Positions 1-9,047 of a DNA stretch of 64,000 nucleotides are shown in pieces. The stretch's first letter is position 1. Every line of letters begins with the position of its first letter. Position numbers and translations under genes: made by a program. Source of the DNA: Butyrivibrio fibrisolvens (lineage in GTDB: Bacteria > Bacillota > Clostridia > Lachnospirales > Lachnospiraceae); NCBI RefSeq assembly GCF_023206215.1, contig NZ_CP065800.1, positions 2,976,001 through 3,040,000 on the forward strand. The letters run 5' to 3'. The notes beneath the pieces are model-generated. The model saw nothing but the letters and a program-made list of their open reading frames with translations. It did no database searches and was not told where the DNA came from.

Positions 1-788
1 GCCTTTACATAAACCTGCTCGTTAAGGCAGATTTCTTTAAGCTCTTTGTTAAGACGACCAATAAGCATCTTCTCAAGGATCTGCTGAGGCTTTCTCTTCT
101 CTTCAGGAAGTTCCTCATTTTCCTTTGTAGCCTGAGCAAGAAGGATCTCCTTCTCGTGCTCTTTGTATTCTTCAGGAACATCGTTCATATCTACATACTT
201 AGGAGCAAGAGCTGCAACCTGCATAGCAACGTTGTGAAGAGCTTCCTTGATAGCATCGTTAACAACGTCTGTCTTAGCTTCTACAAGAACAGAGATACGT
301 CCGCCACCGTGTACATAAGGTACAACGATACCTTCAGAAGCTGTGAGCTTCTGGAAACGACGGATATCAATCTTCTCAGAGATAACTGCTGTGATCTCTA
401 CGAGAGCTTCCTTAACAGTCTTGCTGGAATCCTCATTCCATGCCTCGTTCATGAAAGAATCAAGGTCTGCAGAATCAGAATTAACTGCCTGTGTAGCTAC
501 TGCATTAACGAATGCCTGGAACTTCTCATTCTTAGCAACGAAGTCTGTCTCAGAGTTAACTTCAACAACTGCTGCAGTCTTCTCATCCTTAACAGCTACT
601 GCTGTAAGACCCTCAGCAGCGATACGGCTAGCCTTCTTCTCAGCCTTAGCCTGACCGTTCTTTCTGAGGAACTCAACTGCTGCATCCATATCTCCATCAG
701 AAGCAGAAAGAGCCTTTTTGCACTCCATCATTCCTGCGCCTGTTGATTCACGTAATTCTTTTACCATTGCTGCTGTAATAGCTGCCAT
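1..788 (-). CDS. tsf: Elongation factor Ts (C-terminus cut by window edge)
   Basis: EF-Ts recycles EF-Tu-GDP to EF-Tu-GTP during translation. The visible 262 codons begin MAAITAAMVKELRESTGAGM, the classic UBA-like N-terminus that contacts EF-Tu, followed by the NSETDFVAKNE core motif. The ATG at 788 has a strong Shine-Dalgarno (AAGGAG) just upstream. The reading frame stays open to base 1, so the C-terminal part lies outside the window. It sits 33 bp downstream of rpsB, the usual rpsB-tsf pair at the end of a fla/che cluster in Firmicutes. Identity is secure; only the 3' end is unknown. Confidence 0.97.
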   Translation of the reverse strand, partial: MAAITAAMVKELRESTGAGMMECKKALSASDGDMDAAVEFLRKNGQAKAEKKASRIAAEGLTAVAVKDEKTAAVVEVNSETDFVAKNEKFQAFVNAVATQAVNSDSADLDSFMNEAWNEDSSKTVKEALVEITAVISEKIDIRRFQKLTASEGIVVPYVHGGGRISVLVEAKTDVVNDAIKEALHNVAMQVAALAPKYVDMNDVPEEYKEHEKEILLAQATKENEELPEEKRKPQQILEKMLIGRLNKELKEICLNEQVYVK

Positions 789-821
789 TGTTTTATTCTC
801 CTTCTCTTCGATAATGAAATA

Positions 822-1556
822 TTATTCAGCGTCCTGAGCTTCAACTTCCTCAGTTGCAGGTACTTCATTCTCAGCACCCTGCTTAGCTTCGATAACAGCA
901 TCAGCCATCTTACCAACAAGAAGCTTAACTGCACGGATAGCATCATCGTTACCAGGGATGATGTAATCAAGCTCTTCAGGATCGCAGTTTGTATCACAGA
1001 TACCAACAAGTGTGATTCCAAGTGCGTGAGCTTCCTGGATGCAGATGTGTTCCTTCTTAGGGTCTACTACGAAGATTGCATCAGGGATTCTCTTCATATC
1101 ACGGATACCGCCGATGTTTCTCTGAAGCTTATCAAGCTCCTTCTTAAGACCAGCAACTTCCTTCTTAGGAAGAACTTCGAATGTTCCATCAGCCTGCATT
1201 CTCTCGATGTCTTTCATGCGCTGAATTCTTGACTGTATTGTAGAGAAGTTTGTAAGCATACCGCCGAGCCATCTCTCGTTAACATAGTACATACCGCAAC
1301 GAAGAGCTTCTTCCTTAACAGCATCCTGAGCCTGCTTCTTAGTACCTACGAAAAGAACTGTACCGCCCTGCTCAGCGATCTCGAAGATTGCCTTGTAAGC
1401 TTCGTCAACCTTGCCTACTGACTTCTGAAGATCGATAATGTGAATATTGTTTCTCTCTGTGAAGATGTAAGGAGCCATCTTAGGGTTCCATCTTCTTGTC
1501 TGGTGTCCGAAGTGTACACCTGCTTCAAGTAACTGTTTCATTGTAACAACGCTCAT
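822..1556 (-). CDS. rpsB: 30S ribosomal protein S2
   Basis: Small-subunit ribosomal protein S2, 244 residues, the normal length. The N-terminus contains the family signature [19 protein letters not shown], and the centre has [12 protein letters not shown] and the PDAIFVVDP stretch. The tail is short and acidic. The start is fixed by a strong GGAGG six bases upstream of the ATG. It lies upstream of tsf and has its own promoter-like sequence at 1746-1774, so it need not depend on flagellar read-through. Confidence 0.98.
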   Translation of the reverse strand: MSVVTMKQLLEAGVHFGHQTRRWNPKMAPYIFTERNNIHIIDLQKSVGKVDEAYKAIFEIAEQGGTVLFVGTKKQAQDAVKEEALRCGMYYVNERWLGGMLTNFSTIQSRIQRMKDIERMQADGTFEVLPKKEVAGLKKELDKLQRNIGGIRDMKRIPDAIFVVDPKKEHICIQEAHALGITLVGICDTNCDPEELDYIIPGNDDAIRAVKLLVGKMADAVIEAKQGAENEVPATEEVEAQDAE

Positions 1557-1774
1557 GATATTACCTCCATTTGGTTATTCTTCCGTACATCTTTACTCTA
1601 AGTTCCGTGGCGGCGTCGTGCCCCGGAGAGATCAGCTTCCAACTGCAATGCAGCACCCGAAAGCATAACAGACATACGTGATTGATTTGTTATAGTAGAA
1701 ATCCATGAGGACATAAATATCCCATGAAATCTCCACAGCTCTATTACATTAACACAACCAAAGAGCTTATGCAA
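1557..1774 (-). promoter_or_regulatory. rpsB promoter and about 190-nt leader
   Basis: On the minus strand TTGCAT (1769-1774), a 17-bp spacer and TAATGT (1746-1751) form a plausible sigma-A promoter. The leader to the rpsB start is about 185 nt and holds a GC-rich stretch around 1600-1670 (unusual next to its AT-rich flanks) that could fold. Many S2 genes are autoregulated through their leader in other bacteria; that this leader does so is inference only. Confidence 0.45.
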
Positions 1775-1831
1775 GGCTTTTTTGCATATTTAGGAGTAAA
1801 ATAAGCAAAAAACATATGTTAAAACAAGATC

Positions 1832-1945
1832 ATCGAGTAGGCTGACTCCTACTCGATTTCGCACACGAACATTCCGCACTTAGTGCTCCATGTTCTTACG
1901 ACCGGCAAATGAATTTGTATGCAAGCATCCATTCGCTTGCCGGTC
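1832..1945. repeat. Three consecutive hairpins between rpsB and the MltG-like gene
   Basis: Inverted repeats seen directly: arms ATCGAGTAGG/CCTACTCGAT at 1832-1857; a bipartite palindrome at 1867-1895 with arms GAACAT/ATGTTC around GCACT/AGTGC; and GACCGGCAA/TTGCCGGTC at 1900-1945. None is followed by a T tract on either strand, so they are not ordinary terminators. They resemble the hairpins that fill other gaps of this cluster. Confidence 0.7.
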
Positions 1946-1953
1946 TTGTGCAA

Positions 1954-1984
1954 CAAAAAAGCCCATCACCTCCCGGTGATGAGC
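1954..1984 (-). terminator. Rho-independent terminator overlapping a stop codon
   Basis: On the minus strand the stem GCTCATCACC/GGTGATGGGC is followed directly by TTTTTT. The last codons and TGA stop of the MltG-like gene lie inside the stem, so the end of the flagellar cluster is terminated before rpsB. Confidence 0.85.
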
Positions 1985-2928
1985 TTTGCTATCTCTTCAT
2001 ATGAGGAACCTGCAGTAATATAGTAGGTTCCGGATCTTATATATCTGTCTATACCTCTCGATACAAGATATGCATCAAAAGCCGCCGCATCATCTATAGC
2101 GCCTGCATTTTGAAGCACTCTGCAAACAGATGCCGAGTCGCTTCCTCCAGGGATCTGGACTACCACAGACTGACCTGCCTGATCACTTCCTGAAGTATTC
2201 TGACTTGAAGCTGTAGTATCAGTACTGTTTGTTCCTGATTCTGTTGTATCAGAATCTCCCGTACTTGTCTGACCTTCGCTCAAACCGGCTGTATCTGTGC
2301 CCGCTACATCTGAATCTGTATTACCTGCTTTCGAAGTATCTGTTTTTGTAGTATCTGTTTTTGTAGTATCTGTTTTTGTAGTATCTGTTTTTGTATCATC
2401 TTTCTTAGAAGTATCAGCTTGACCATTGCCGGTAGCTGTATCACTATTCTTCTTACTATCGTCCGTTACAGCATAGGCTTCGCCGTCCTCGGTTTCAATC
2501 TCCTGTTCAGTATTTTTTGAAGTATCGCTTGATTTAGACTCTCCGGCCTGTTCATTAGTTTTGGCATCGCTTGATTTTGATAGTGCCTGTGATATTGCTT
2601 CTTCAGCTTCGCTATCTTCTTTCGAAATAGAGTCACTTGTCGAAGTGAGTTCATCGTCGATCGTTTTAGATACTTCTTTTCCTTCTTCAGATACTTCATT
2701 GCCCGCTTGCGAAGTGGAAGAAGCATCCAAAGGATACGCAGTAGCGTAAAGTGTCCCTTCGCTTTCTTTGCTTTCATCAGTTTCCTCCACCGGTGTCACA
2801 AGTACTGTAGCATTGTCTGAATCAGATTCAGACCCTTTTCCTATATCAACACCGCCGAATATCAAAAGTGCCAAAGCACCTATCAAAAGACCTATCCCAA
2901 GACCTCGCAAATATAATTTTAGTTTCAT
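1966..2928 (-). CDS. Membrane-anchored protein with MltG/YceG-type LysM-like C-terminal domain
   Basis: A 320-residue protein with one N-terminal membrane segment (about residues 5-27), then about 225 residues of Ser/Thr/Asp/Lys-rich low complexity that is probably an extended extracellular stalk, then about 65 C-terminal residues from VVVQIPGGSDSASVCRVL to the end. That last part, with the features IPGG...VCRVLQNAG...F..YL...G...YIRSGTYYI, resembles the small LysM-like subdomain of endolytic transglycosylase MltG. The MltG catalytic domain is absent. The stalk contains four exact 15-bp repeats. It is the last gene of the fla/che cluster before rpsB. A cell-wall binding role is inference; the domain call is moderately sure. 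Confidence 0.65.
   Translation of the reverse strand: MKLKLYLRGLGIGLLIGALALLIFGGVDIGKGSESDSDNATVLVTPVEETDESKESEGTLYATAYPLDASSTSQAGNEVSEEGKEVSKTIDDELTSTSDSISKEDSEAEEAISQALSKSSDAKTNEQAGESKSSDTSKNTEQEIETEDGEAYAVTDDSKKNSDTATGNGQADTSKKDDTKTDTTKTDTTKTDTTKTDTSKAGNTDSDVAGTDTAGLSEGQTSTGDSDTTESGTNSTDTTASSQNTSGSDQAGQSVVVQIPGGSDSASVCRVLQNAGAIDDAAAFDAYLVSRGIDRYIRSGTYYITAGSSYEEIAKLITGR
2336..2395 (-). repeat. Four tandem 15-bp repeats inside a coding region
   Basis: The plus-strand unit GTATCTGTTTTTGTA repeats four times in perfect register and encodes TDTTK repeats on the minus strand. The unit is a multiple of three, so copy-number change would alter stalk length without a frameshift. Confidence 0.9.
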
Positions 2929-2994
2929 GCTCCTCCTTTCAAGCTAAGAGGCTATGTGCCGCAAGCTGTTCAAAAACGGACGAGTTTACCAATG

Positions 2995-4146
2995 CTAAAT
3001 CTGTCTTTTTCTCTTATTCTTCTGAGCAAGTTCTATTACAAGACCTACTTCGCCAACTCCAAGTCCAAGCTCTCTTGCGATCGCAATGTTGGATTTTCCG
3101 GCTTCATGCATCTCCATGATCTTATTGTTCTGACGAGCCTGCTCACCGGCATCATCATCTTCTCTTACAGAGCGCTGAGCATCTGTTATCGGGATCACCT
3201 TGTCAGATACAGGATCTGTTGTAGCTGCAGCTATAGCCCTAACTGCTTCCATCTCATCTGTGAGCGCGCTATAGTCTTCTTCGTTATTATCAGTACTTCC
3301 AAATACTCTTGCAAACTGCTGATCAAGATCCTCACTGGACAGATGCTGCGTAGCTCCAAGAGGTGCAAACCCGGAACTCTTGGCATCTATTCCGTCGAAT
3401 ATGTTCTGATCTGCTCCGGGAGATGATTTACCGGCTCTTACATCGCCAAATACGGAGCTTCCTGCCTTTTTATTATTTCTATCAGTAGCAGCTCTGGCCT
3501 GTTGTATACCGCTTACAGTTCCATCAAGTTCATAGCCGTCAATTCCAAGATTTTCAAAAAAATTGGAAGCTGCAGCATTGTGAAAAGAAACAGGAGGTGT
3601 TGCCGCATCATAAAATCCTGCTGCAGAATTAGAATCAGGCGGCGCTATATTGGCTGATCCGGGATTTATGCCATGAGCCATCATGCTGACTTTAGTGGCC
3701 GCTTCTCTTGCCTGCCTGGCCGTTATCTCTGCATCAAGGACCGTCTGGTTGACCTTCTCCTGAGCCTTGGCTGCCTCATCTACTGTAGAAGTGAGATTTT
3801 TCTGCTTGTCATTCAACATATCATACATGAACATAACTTCATCATGATTCTTATGGATATCATTCATGACAGTATCAGCATACTCACTGATAGCACTCAT
3901 CTTCTCATTGGTAATACGATCTAGTCCTCTCTCTGTCTTAATAAGAGATTCCTCAATCGTATCATCTATCTGCTGTTGAATTTTATCGTGGGATTTTTCG
4001 ATCGTCTTATGAACAGCCTGCGCAACGGCAGACTCCATAGATTTTTGATCATCCTTCTCAAGCTCCTTGCCTATAGGAAGGATAAAACCAAGAACTATAG
4101 CAGCCACTCCGCCTACAAGTAAAATGATAACACCAATTCCCATCAA
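2995..4146 (-). CDS. SwrB-like / DUF6115-type membrane protein at the end of the fla/che cluster
   Basis: A 383-residue protein with one N-terminal membrane segment (about residues 3-25), a long charged predicted coiled coil (about 30-150), a low-complexity middle, and a C-terminal helix-turn-helix-like end near IMEMHEAGKSNIAIARELGL. Anchor plus coiled coil plus HTH-like tail at this position (downstream of sigD, upstream of rpsB) matches B. subtilis SwrB (YlxL), which activates flagellar export assembly. SwrB itself is much shorter, about 170 residues. I assign it as SwrB-like by architecture and synteny and infer a role in flagellar assembly; direct sequence similarity was not tested. Confidence 0.6.
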   Translation of the reverse strand: MMGIGVIILLVGGVAAIVLGFILPIGKELEKDDQKSMESAVAQAVHKTIEKSHDKIQQQIDDTIEESLIKTERGLDRITNEKMSAISEYADTVMNDIHKNHDEVMFMYDMLNDKQKNLTSTVDEAAKAQEKVNQTVLDAEITARQAREAATKVSMMAHGINPGSANIAPPDSNSAAGFYDAATPPVSFHNAAASNFFENLGIDGYELDGTVSGIQQARAATDRNNKKAGSSVFGDVRAGKSSPGADQNIFDGIDAKSSGFAPLGATQHLSSEDLDQQFARVFGSTDNNEEDYSALTDEMEAVRAIAAATTDPVSDKVIPITDAQRSVREDDDAGEQARQNNKIMEMHEAGKSNIAIARELGLGVGEVGLVIELAQKNKRKRQI

Positions 4147-4214
4147 GTCCTCCTTACCTTTGTTTATGGAAAAACAAAGGCATAACCCAAGTCATAAAAA
4201 ATATTACTAAATAT

Positions 4215-5908
4215 TCAGTCAAGAGGCGCTACCCTTACGTCTCCTTCCTTTTCAACAAACTTGCTGTACTTAACGGCTTTATCTACAGTCATGGACAATT
4301 CCCCGATTGTTATGACTGTTCCTGCGTTGCATATTCCATTAACTGTTACATATGCATTATGAGTCTGTGATAGCGTATCCTGAAGCTCCATCAGATTCTC
4401 TGATTTTTCATTAATATCACTTTCAAGCTGAGCCTTCATAGCCATAAGCTTTTTGGCATAAGCTGCCTGATCAGGAGCAAGAACCGTTCCTGCCTGAAGT
4501 TTTTTTACAATTCCATCTATAGTAGGTCTGATCTGCTGCAGGTTCTTGTTCTCTTCACCTATCTCTTTCATAAGATCGCGGATCCTTACCTTGAGCGAAG
4601 GATCAACTCCAACGTCAATCCTTGTGGTGGTTCCCATCTCACCGCCTATAGTTATGACGTTTATTCTCTCTCCGGCTATCACATGGCCACCTACTATAAA
4701 TCCCTTATTGCCGGTTACATTAACCTCAGTCCCTGCCTGCACATCAGAATGAAGGATGGATTCTGCGTTAACGCTTCCGCCTGCAACAACCTTTGCATTT
4801 TCTATGAACTTGGTGACAATATTGCCTCCGGCCTTTATGAGACCGCCTCCGGCTCCATTGACACCCCTTTCTAGGATTATATCAGCTCCGGCTTCCAGTA
4901 CAGCACCTTCGATAGTGCCCTTGACCTCAATATTGCCACCAGCCTTAACACTGAATCCTGACGCAATATTACCGGCAACAGCCACGCTTCCGTCATAATC
5001 AATATTGCCTGTAGCAACATCCACATTCTTAAGGTTAAGGACATTGGACACAACAACCTTACCATCCTGAAGTGACACATGCCCGGACTTTTCAGCAGTA
5101 ATTGTAAGCTTATCTTCCGAAAGCTTAACATTCTGTCCAAAATGAAGGCTCTTAACCTTAACACTCCTGGGCTTAACCTGATTGCCATAAACACTTGTCC
5201 CATAGTCCCCCATATCCGCAGGAGTCAGGACAGCAAGAAGATCACCCTCTTTGCAGTGATTTATGATATTAAGATTATGATAGTCAACCGATCCATCCTC
5301 ATTGAGCGATGGACGAGGCTTTTTACTGGTTCCGAATTTATATTCTATAACAGCATCGCTGCCATCTCTTGGGAGCTTACCCCTTGCGATGACGATGTCC
5401 TTACAATATTCTCTATTAGAAAAAAATTATCAATAGCGTCCTTGTCGACGCCAAACCTGATCTTTTTAAGCACCAGATCGCCTATGACTTCTTTTGAATC
5501 AGTAAGCTGACCAGGCTCCCCGCCGCTAACATTTTCAGAAGGCGGATAAAAACGAACTGACACAGACATCTGATCTTGCGCTATAGTCATAACATACTGT
5601 TCTCTAACAGGATTCACCTTATTCTGAGTAAAATAAACAGGCTCAGCACCCTTTTTTTTGACAGCTTCATTAACAGCCAGAATATCATAGCCGATCCTGT
5701 TTCTATCCAGATATTCAGTTATCTCACCTGTAGTAACCTCCGCACAGCCGTCTGTTGCATCAAAAACCCTGACACCTGTACCGGATTTGCCTATAACAAG
5801 CTGAAAATATCCGTTCATAAGATCAATATATTCTCCTGAAATTCCAGTATATAAAACCGCCTCAAAAAGGCATATGTCAATACTATCGTCTGTGGATCTC
5901 GTTATCAC
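4215..5908 (-). pseudogene. fapA: FapA (DUF342) family protein, split by a one-base frameshift
   Basis: Two adjacent frames together make one DUF342/FapA protein of about 564 residues. The first part (GTG start at 5908, overlapping the sigD stop) reads to about residue 163 and then enters a short out-of-frame tail ending at 5345. The second frame continues the family sequence (DIVIARGKLPRDGSDAVIEY, then the Gly-rich beta-helix with GNIEVKGTIEGAVLEAGADI and a C-terminal coiled coil) to 4215. The switch lies at a run of seven A on the plus strand (5420-5426); eight would restore one frame. On the mRNA this is seven U in AAU UUU UUU CUA, where a -1 slip also gives the correct frame. So this may be a broken gene, a phase-variable gene, slippage or a sequencing error. 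FapA proteins bind DNA or polymers and are common beside sigD in clostridia. Confidence 0.8.
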
Positions 5909-6675
5909 GCTCTATCTGTCAGAATACCCATGTACTTACCCATCTTGCCTCGCATCTTCTGAAGAGCACGAGTATGAAGCTGAGATACTCTTGATTCCGA
6001 AACCTCTAAAATGTTGCTGATTTCTTTCAAAGTAAGCTCTTCATAATAATACAAAAGGATAACTTTTCGTTCTTTTTCTGTGAGCAATTCCAAGGCTTCT
6101 CCCAGCATTTTCTTGAGTTCTGCCTTCTCAATAACTTCCTCGGGCTTATCAAATCTGGCACCATGATTACGATCCTCAGGTACATCGGATCCCTGTTCCA
6201 TAAACTCATTAAGGGATATGACACCTGTAACCTTCATCTGGCTCTGCCAATTAAGATATTCCTCTTCAGAGATATTCATCTTCTTGGCTATCTCGGCATC
6301 AGTCGCAACATGTCCGCTCTCTGCCTCAACCTCTTTGATGGCTATATCTATCTTTTTCTGACGATCCCTTATAGTACGAGGAATCCAGTCCATCTTCCTG
6401 ATCTGATCGAGGATAGCTCCGCGGATACGAAGAGATGCATATGTCTCGAACTTGACATCCTTCAAAGTATCAAACTTGTCAATAGCATCGATAAGGCCGA
6501 ATATGCCATAGCCTACAAGGTCATCATACTCGACATTAAACCCAAGATACATAGAAAGTCTGCCCGCAACCAGTTTTACAAGCGGAGCATATTCAAGTAT
6601 CAGCTTTTCTCTTATTTCGGGAAGTTTTGAATTTTCATATTCTTTCCATAACTTGATTCTTGCTGCTTCATCCAT
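5905..6675 (-). CDS. sigD: Flagellar sigma factor sigma-D / FliA (sigma-28)
   Basis: RNA polymerase sigma factor for late flagellar and chemotaxis genes. The 256 residues match the FliA/WhiG family: region 2 near YDDLVGYGIFGLIDAIDKFD, region 3 around IRDRQKKIDIAIKEVE, and region 4 with LTEKERKVILLYYYEELTLK followed by ISNILEVSESRVSQLHTRAL. It starts 7 bp after the 192-codon gene and its stop overlaps the GTG of fapA, so the three are probably translated together. It probably reads the sigma-D-like sites upstream of flgB and perhaps fliK. No anti-sigma flgM is in the window. Confidence 0.96.
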   Translation of the reverse strand: MDEAARIKLWKEYENSKLPEIREKLILEYAPLVKLVAGRLSMYLGFNVEYDDLVGYGIFGLIDAIDKFDTLKDVKFETYASLRIRGAILDQIRKMDWIPRTIRDRQKKIDIAIKEVEAESGHVATDAEIAKKMNISEEEYLNWQSQMKVTGVISLNEFMEQGSDVPEDRNHGARFDKPEEVIEKAELKKMLGEALELLTEKERKVILLYYYEELTLKEISNILEVSESRVSQLHTRALQKMRGKMGKYMGILTDRA

Positions 6676-6682
6676 GTAGCGC

Positions 6683-7261
6683 TTACCCCCATGTTCTAGT
6701 ATTTATGAGCATAATCTTATATCTATAGAATGAATTAAATGAAAAAAATATACTAGAAAAAAGATCCTCTTCTTCTTTTGCCGCTGCCTTCGCCTGAGCA
6801 ATCAAATCTTCTGCCTCTTTCCTTGCTCTTTCCTCATCTTTCAGGCGTTCCTGTTCCAGTCTTCTGTCGATCCAGCTCTTTACTGCCTCTTCTTCATATT
6901 TTTCCACCATATTCTGGAGTACTGCTCCAAAAAAAAGAAAAAGAACCATGGTAGCAAATACTACGATGTACCATCTGGCAGTGGGCATATTATCAAAGAA
7001 TGTAAAAATAGCAATAACCGCAGACCCAAACAAAGTAACAAAAGGAGCTATCAGCTTTGTTTTAGGATCTATCAAAACTTTATAATTGACCTTGATGATC
7101 TCGTTTTTGTTCTTGGCTTTTTCATTTTTACGAATGACTCTTATGATATTCTCAACCCTGGGATCTTTCCACATCTCAGGATGATCATCTACTATCTCTT
7201 CTTCATCAGGGCCTTCGTCCATTGTCTCTTCGCCTTGAACATCGATATCTTCATCACTCAT
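6683..7261 (-). CDS. Unknown two-helix membrane protein between cheD and sigD
   Basis: I do not recognise a named family. The 192 residues have a strongly acidic N-terminus (about 1-35), two membrane segments (around LIAPFVTLFGSAVIAIFTFF and the next hydrophobic stretch YIVVFATMVLFLFFGAVL), a charged coiled coil (EEEAVKSWIDRRLEQERL onward) and a short aromatic/basic tail. Its ATG overlaps the cheD stop by 4 bp, so it is translationally coupled. Position suggests a membrane-linked accessory of chemotaxis or sigma-D control, but this is inference. The last 25 residues differ in character from the rest; a late frameshift cannot be excluded. Confidence 0.75.
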   Translation of the reverse strand: MSDEDIDVQGEETMDEGPDEEEIVDDHPEMWKDPRVENIIRVIRKNEKAKNKNEIIKVNYKVLIDPKTKLIAPFVTLFGSAVIAIFTFFDNMPTARWYIVVFATMVLFLFFGAVLQNMVEKYEEEAVKSWIDRRLEQERLKDEERARKEAEDLIAQAKAAAKEEEDLFSSIFFSFNSFYRYKIMLINTRTWG

Positions 7262-7743
7262 ATGATCTTCTCCGGTTTACCGACAGCTCTGATGACATAG
7301 TCACCCGTTTCAGGATAGAAAATAACCGTTCTACCAAAGTTAAGACCTGTATCCTGCGATAATACTCTGATACCAAGTTCTTTGAGCGTCTTTAAAGAAG
7401 CTGCAACATTGCGATCACCCACATGCATACTGGCACTTGCAGATTGAAATGCAAACATTGTAGCTCCGCCGGCAACTTTGGCAACCATCCTACTTTTAGA
7501 CGCACCAAGAGCTTCCATGCGCTTTACGAGTTCTCTGATACCTGTATCAGCGAACTTCGGAACATTATTATTGTTCCTGATCTCCGTCGAATCCGGAAGC
7601 ATTATATGCGCAAGGCCTCCGATTTTGGTAACAGGATCTCGTATCGCTATACCGCAGCAAGAGCCAAGACCAAGGGTCGTAATACCATCCGGGGCTTTAC
7701 AAGTATTCAGATCAGCCATCCCTACTTTTATTATTTCAGACAT
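7258..7743 (-). CDS. cheD: Chemoreceptor glutamine deamidase CheD
   Basis: CheD deamidates receptor glutamines and binds CheC, raising its CheY-P phosphatase activity. The 161 residues carry the catalytic region GLGSCCGIAIRDP (Cys nucleophile) and the downstream GGLAHIMLPDS with the catalytic His, then GGATMF and NFGRTVIF. Length is typical. It sits directly after cheC and overlaps the next gene by 4 bp. A second Cys follows the catalytic one, which is seen in some homologues. Confidence 0.95.
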   Translation of the reverse strand: MSEIIKVGMADLNTCKAPDGITTLGLGSCCGIAIRDPVTKIGGLAHIMLPDSTEIRNNNNVPKFADTGIRELVKRMEALGASKSRMVAKVAGGATMFAFQSASASMHVGDRNVAASLKTLKELGIRVLSQDTGLNFGRTVIFYPETGDYVIRAVGKPEKII

Positions 7744-7774
7744 GCATAATCCTCATAAAATACTGTTTATATCC

Positions 7775-8407
7775 TCAATCAAACATGGAAACATCAATTC
7801 CAAGGGACCCAAGGATCTTCTTATAACCATCAATATCCGGTAGTAAAATAAAGTAACCGCTTATCTGAACATCATCTGAAAAACGGTTTTCTATAAGAAG
7901 AAGTTTATCTCCCATGAGTCCGAATTCGATAGCCGGAACTGACAGGATGGCACCTGCCATATCAACGGCAACATAAGGAACCGATGGAATCATCTTCAAA
8001 TTTGTCATTGTAGCAAGGGAATTTAGATATGAACCGGTAATGATATTACCGATTTCCTTAAGAGCAGAAAGTTCCATTTCGTCAAATGGTTCATCTTCAG
8101 GCTTGTCCTGCATGATAAGTTTGTTGGCAAGATATCTGGCTTCCTTCTGTCCGGTAAGGAACATGATAGAGCCATCTACATCACCTTCCATGCGCAGATA
8201 AATGCCGGCCATGATCTGGTCCGCACCGCCCATACAGTCGCCTACATCTTTGAATTCAAGAAGTTTTACACTGGGAACTGACATATCAACCTTGGCACCC
8301 AGCATTTGTGCAAGGGCTGTTGTTGCATTGCCTGCACCGATATTGCCAAGTTCTTTGAGCACATCGTAATATTGCTCGGAAAGAGCATCAAGACTTAAAT
8401 CAGCCAA
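7775..8407 (-). CDS. cheC: CheY-P phosphatase CheC
   Basis: CheC dephosphorylates CheY-P and works with CheD in adaptation. The 210-residue protein shows both pseudo-symmetric phosphatase helices: ELGNIGAGNATTALAQML near residue 20 and EIGNIITGSYLNSLATM near residue 115, each with the E...N pair used for catalysis. It lies between cheW and cheD. A 16-bp perfect inverted repeat sits in the gap on the cheW side. Confidence 0.95.
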   Translation of the reverse strand: MADLSLDALSEQYYDVLKELGNIGAGNATTALAQMLGAKVDMSVPSVKLLEFKDVGDCMGGADQIMAGIYLRMEGDVDGSIMFLTGQKEARYLANKLIMQDKPEDEPFDEMELSALKEIGNIITGSYLNSLATMTNLKMIPSVPYVAVDMAGAILSVPAIEFGLMGDKLLLIENRFSDDVQISGYFILLPDIDGYKKILGSLGIDVSMFD

Positions 8408-8474
8408 ATCGTACCCTCCTGATCTTTAAAAGCTTCCCGGAAAGGAATCATTGAATGGATGTACTTCCATGTAT

Positions 8475-8520
8475 TATATAAAGAGAGAACTATTTGTTAT
8501 TTTCGTTCTCTCTTTATATA
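8475..8520. repeat. Perfect 16-bp inverted repeat between cheW and cheC
   Basis: Arms TATATAAAGAGAGAAC (8475-8490) and its exact complement (8505-8520) flank a 14-nt loop. No terminal T tract is present on the minus strand, so full termination is unlikely; a role in mRNA processing or stability between cheW and cheC is inference. Just outside, 8452-8463 shares ATGGATGTACTT with the hairpin upstream of cheB. Confidence 0.85.
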
Positions 8521-8556
8521 GTATCACATTTTCATTTTAATTTTAATATTATATCG

Positions 8557-9042
8557 TTATTCTTTCTTTTCTTTTGCAGTTTCAGGATCGAGTGCGGTCA
8601 GATCAAGAATTGATACAAGTCCGCCTTCGTATTTACCTACTCCTGAGATGAACTTTCCATTGGTCTTCTTGGTCTTTTCATCAAATGAGAGCTTGTCAAT
8701 GTTGCGAGAACCGATATTAAGAACCTGGTTGACCTGATCGACTATGATGCCAAGAAGTTCACCTTCATCTCCAATCTTAAGGATGATGATACGGCTCTTG
8801 TTGGTGATAACATCCTCTTCCATTCCCATGAGGATACGAATACTCATTACAGGAACGATAACGCCTCTGATATTGAGAACGCCCTTGAAATAGTCATCAA
8901 CCTTAGGAACTCTTGTAATATTCTGCATTCTGACAATATTATCTATATACTTGATGTCGATACCATACTGCTCATCAGCAAGCTTGATGATAATATACTG
9001 AACAATTTCTCCTATATCTTGTGTATCTCTGAGTGCATCCAT
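8557..9042 (-). CDS. cheW: Chemotaxis coupling protein CheW
   Basis: CheW links chemoreceptors to CheA. The 161 residues form a single CheW beta-barrel domain; landmarks are EQYGIDIKYIDNIVRM, VPKVDDYFKGVLNIRGVIVP (receptor-binding strand) and LGIIVDQVNQVLNI. It starts 5 bp after the cheA stop, so the two are co-translated. Length is normal and no receiver domain is fused, so it is CheW rather than CheV. Confidence 0.96.
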   Translation of the reverse strand: MDALRDTQDIGEIVQYIIIKLADEQYGIDIKYIDNIVRMQNITRVPKVDDYFKGVLNIRGVIVPVMSIRILMGMEEDVITNKSRIIILKIGDEGELLGIIVDQVNQVLNIGSRNIDKLSFDEKTKKTNGKFISGVGKYEGGLVSILDLTALDPETAKEKKE

Positions 9043-9047
9043 TATTA

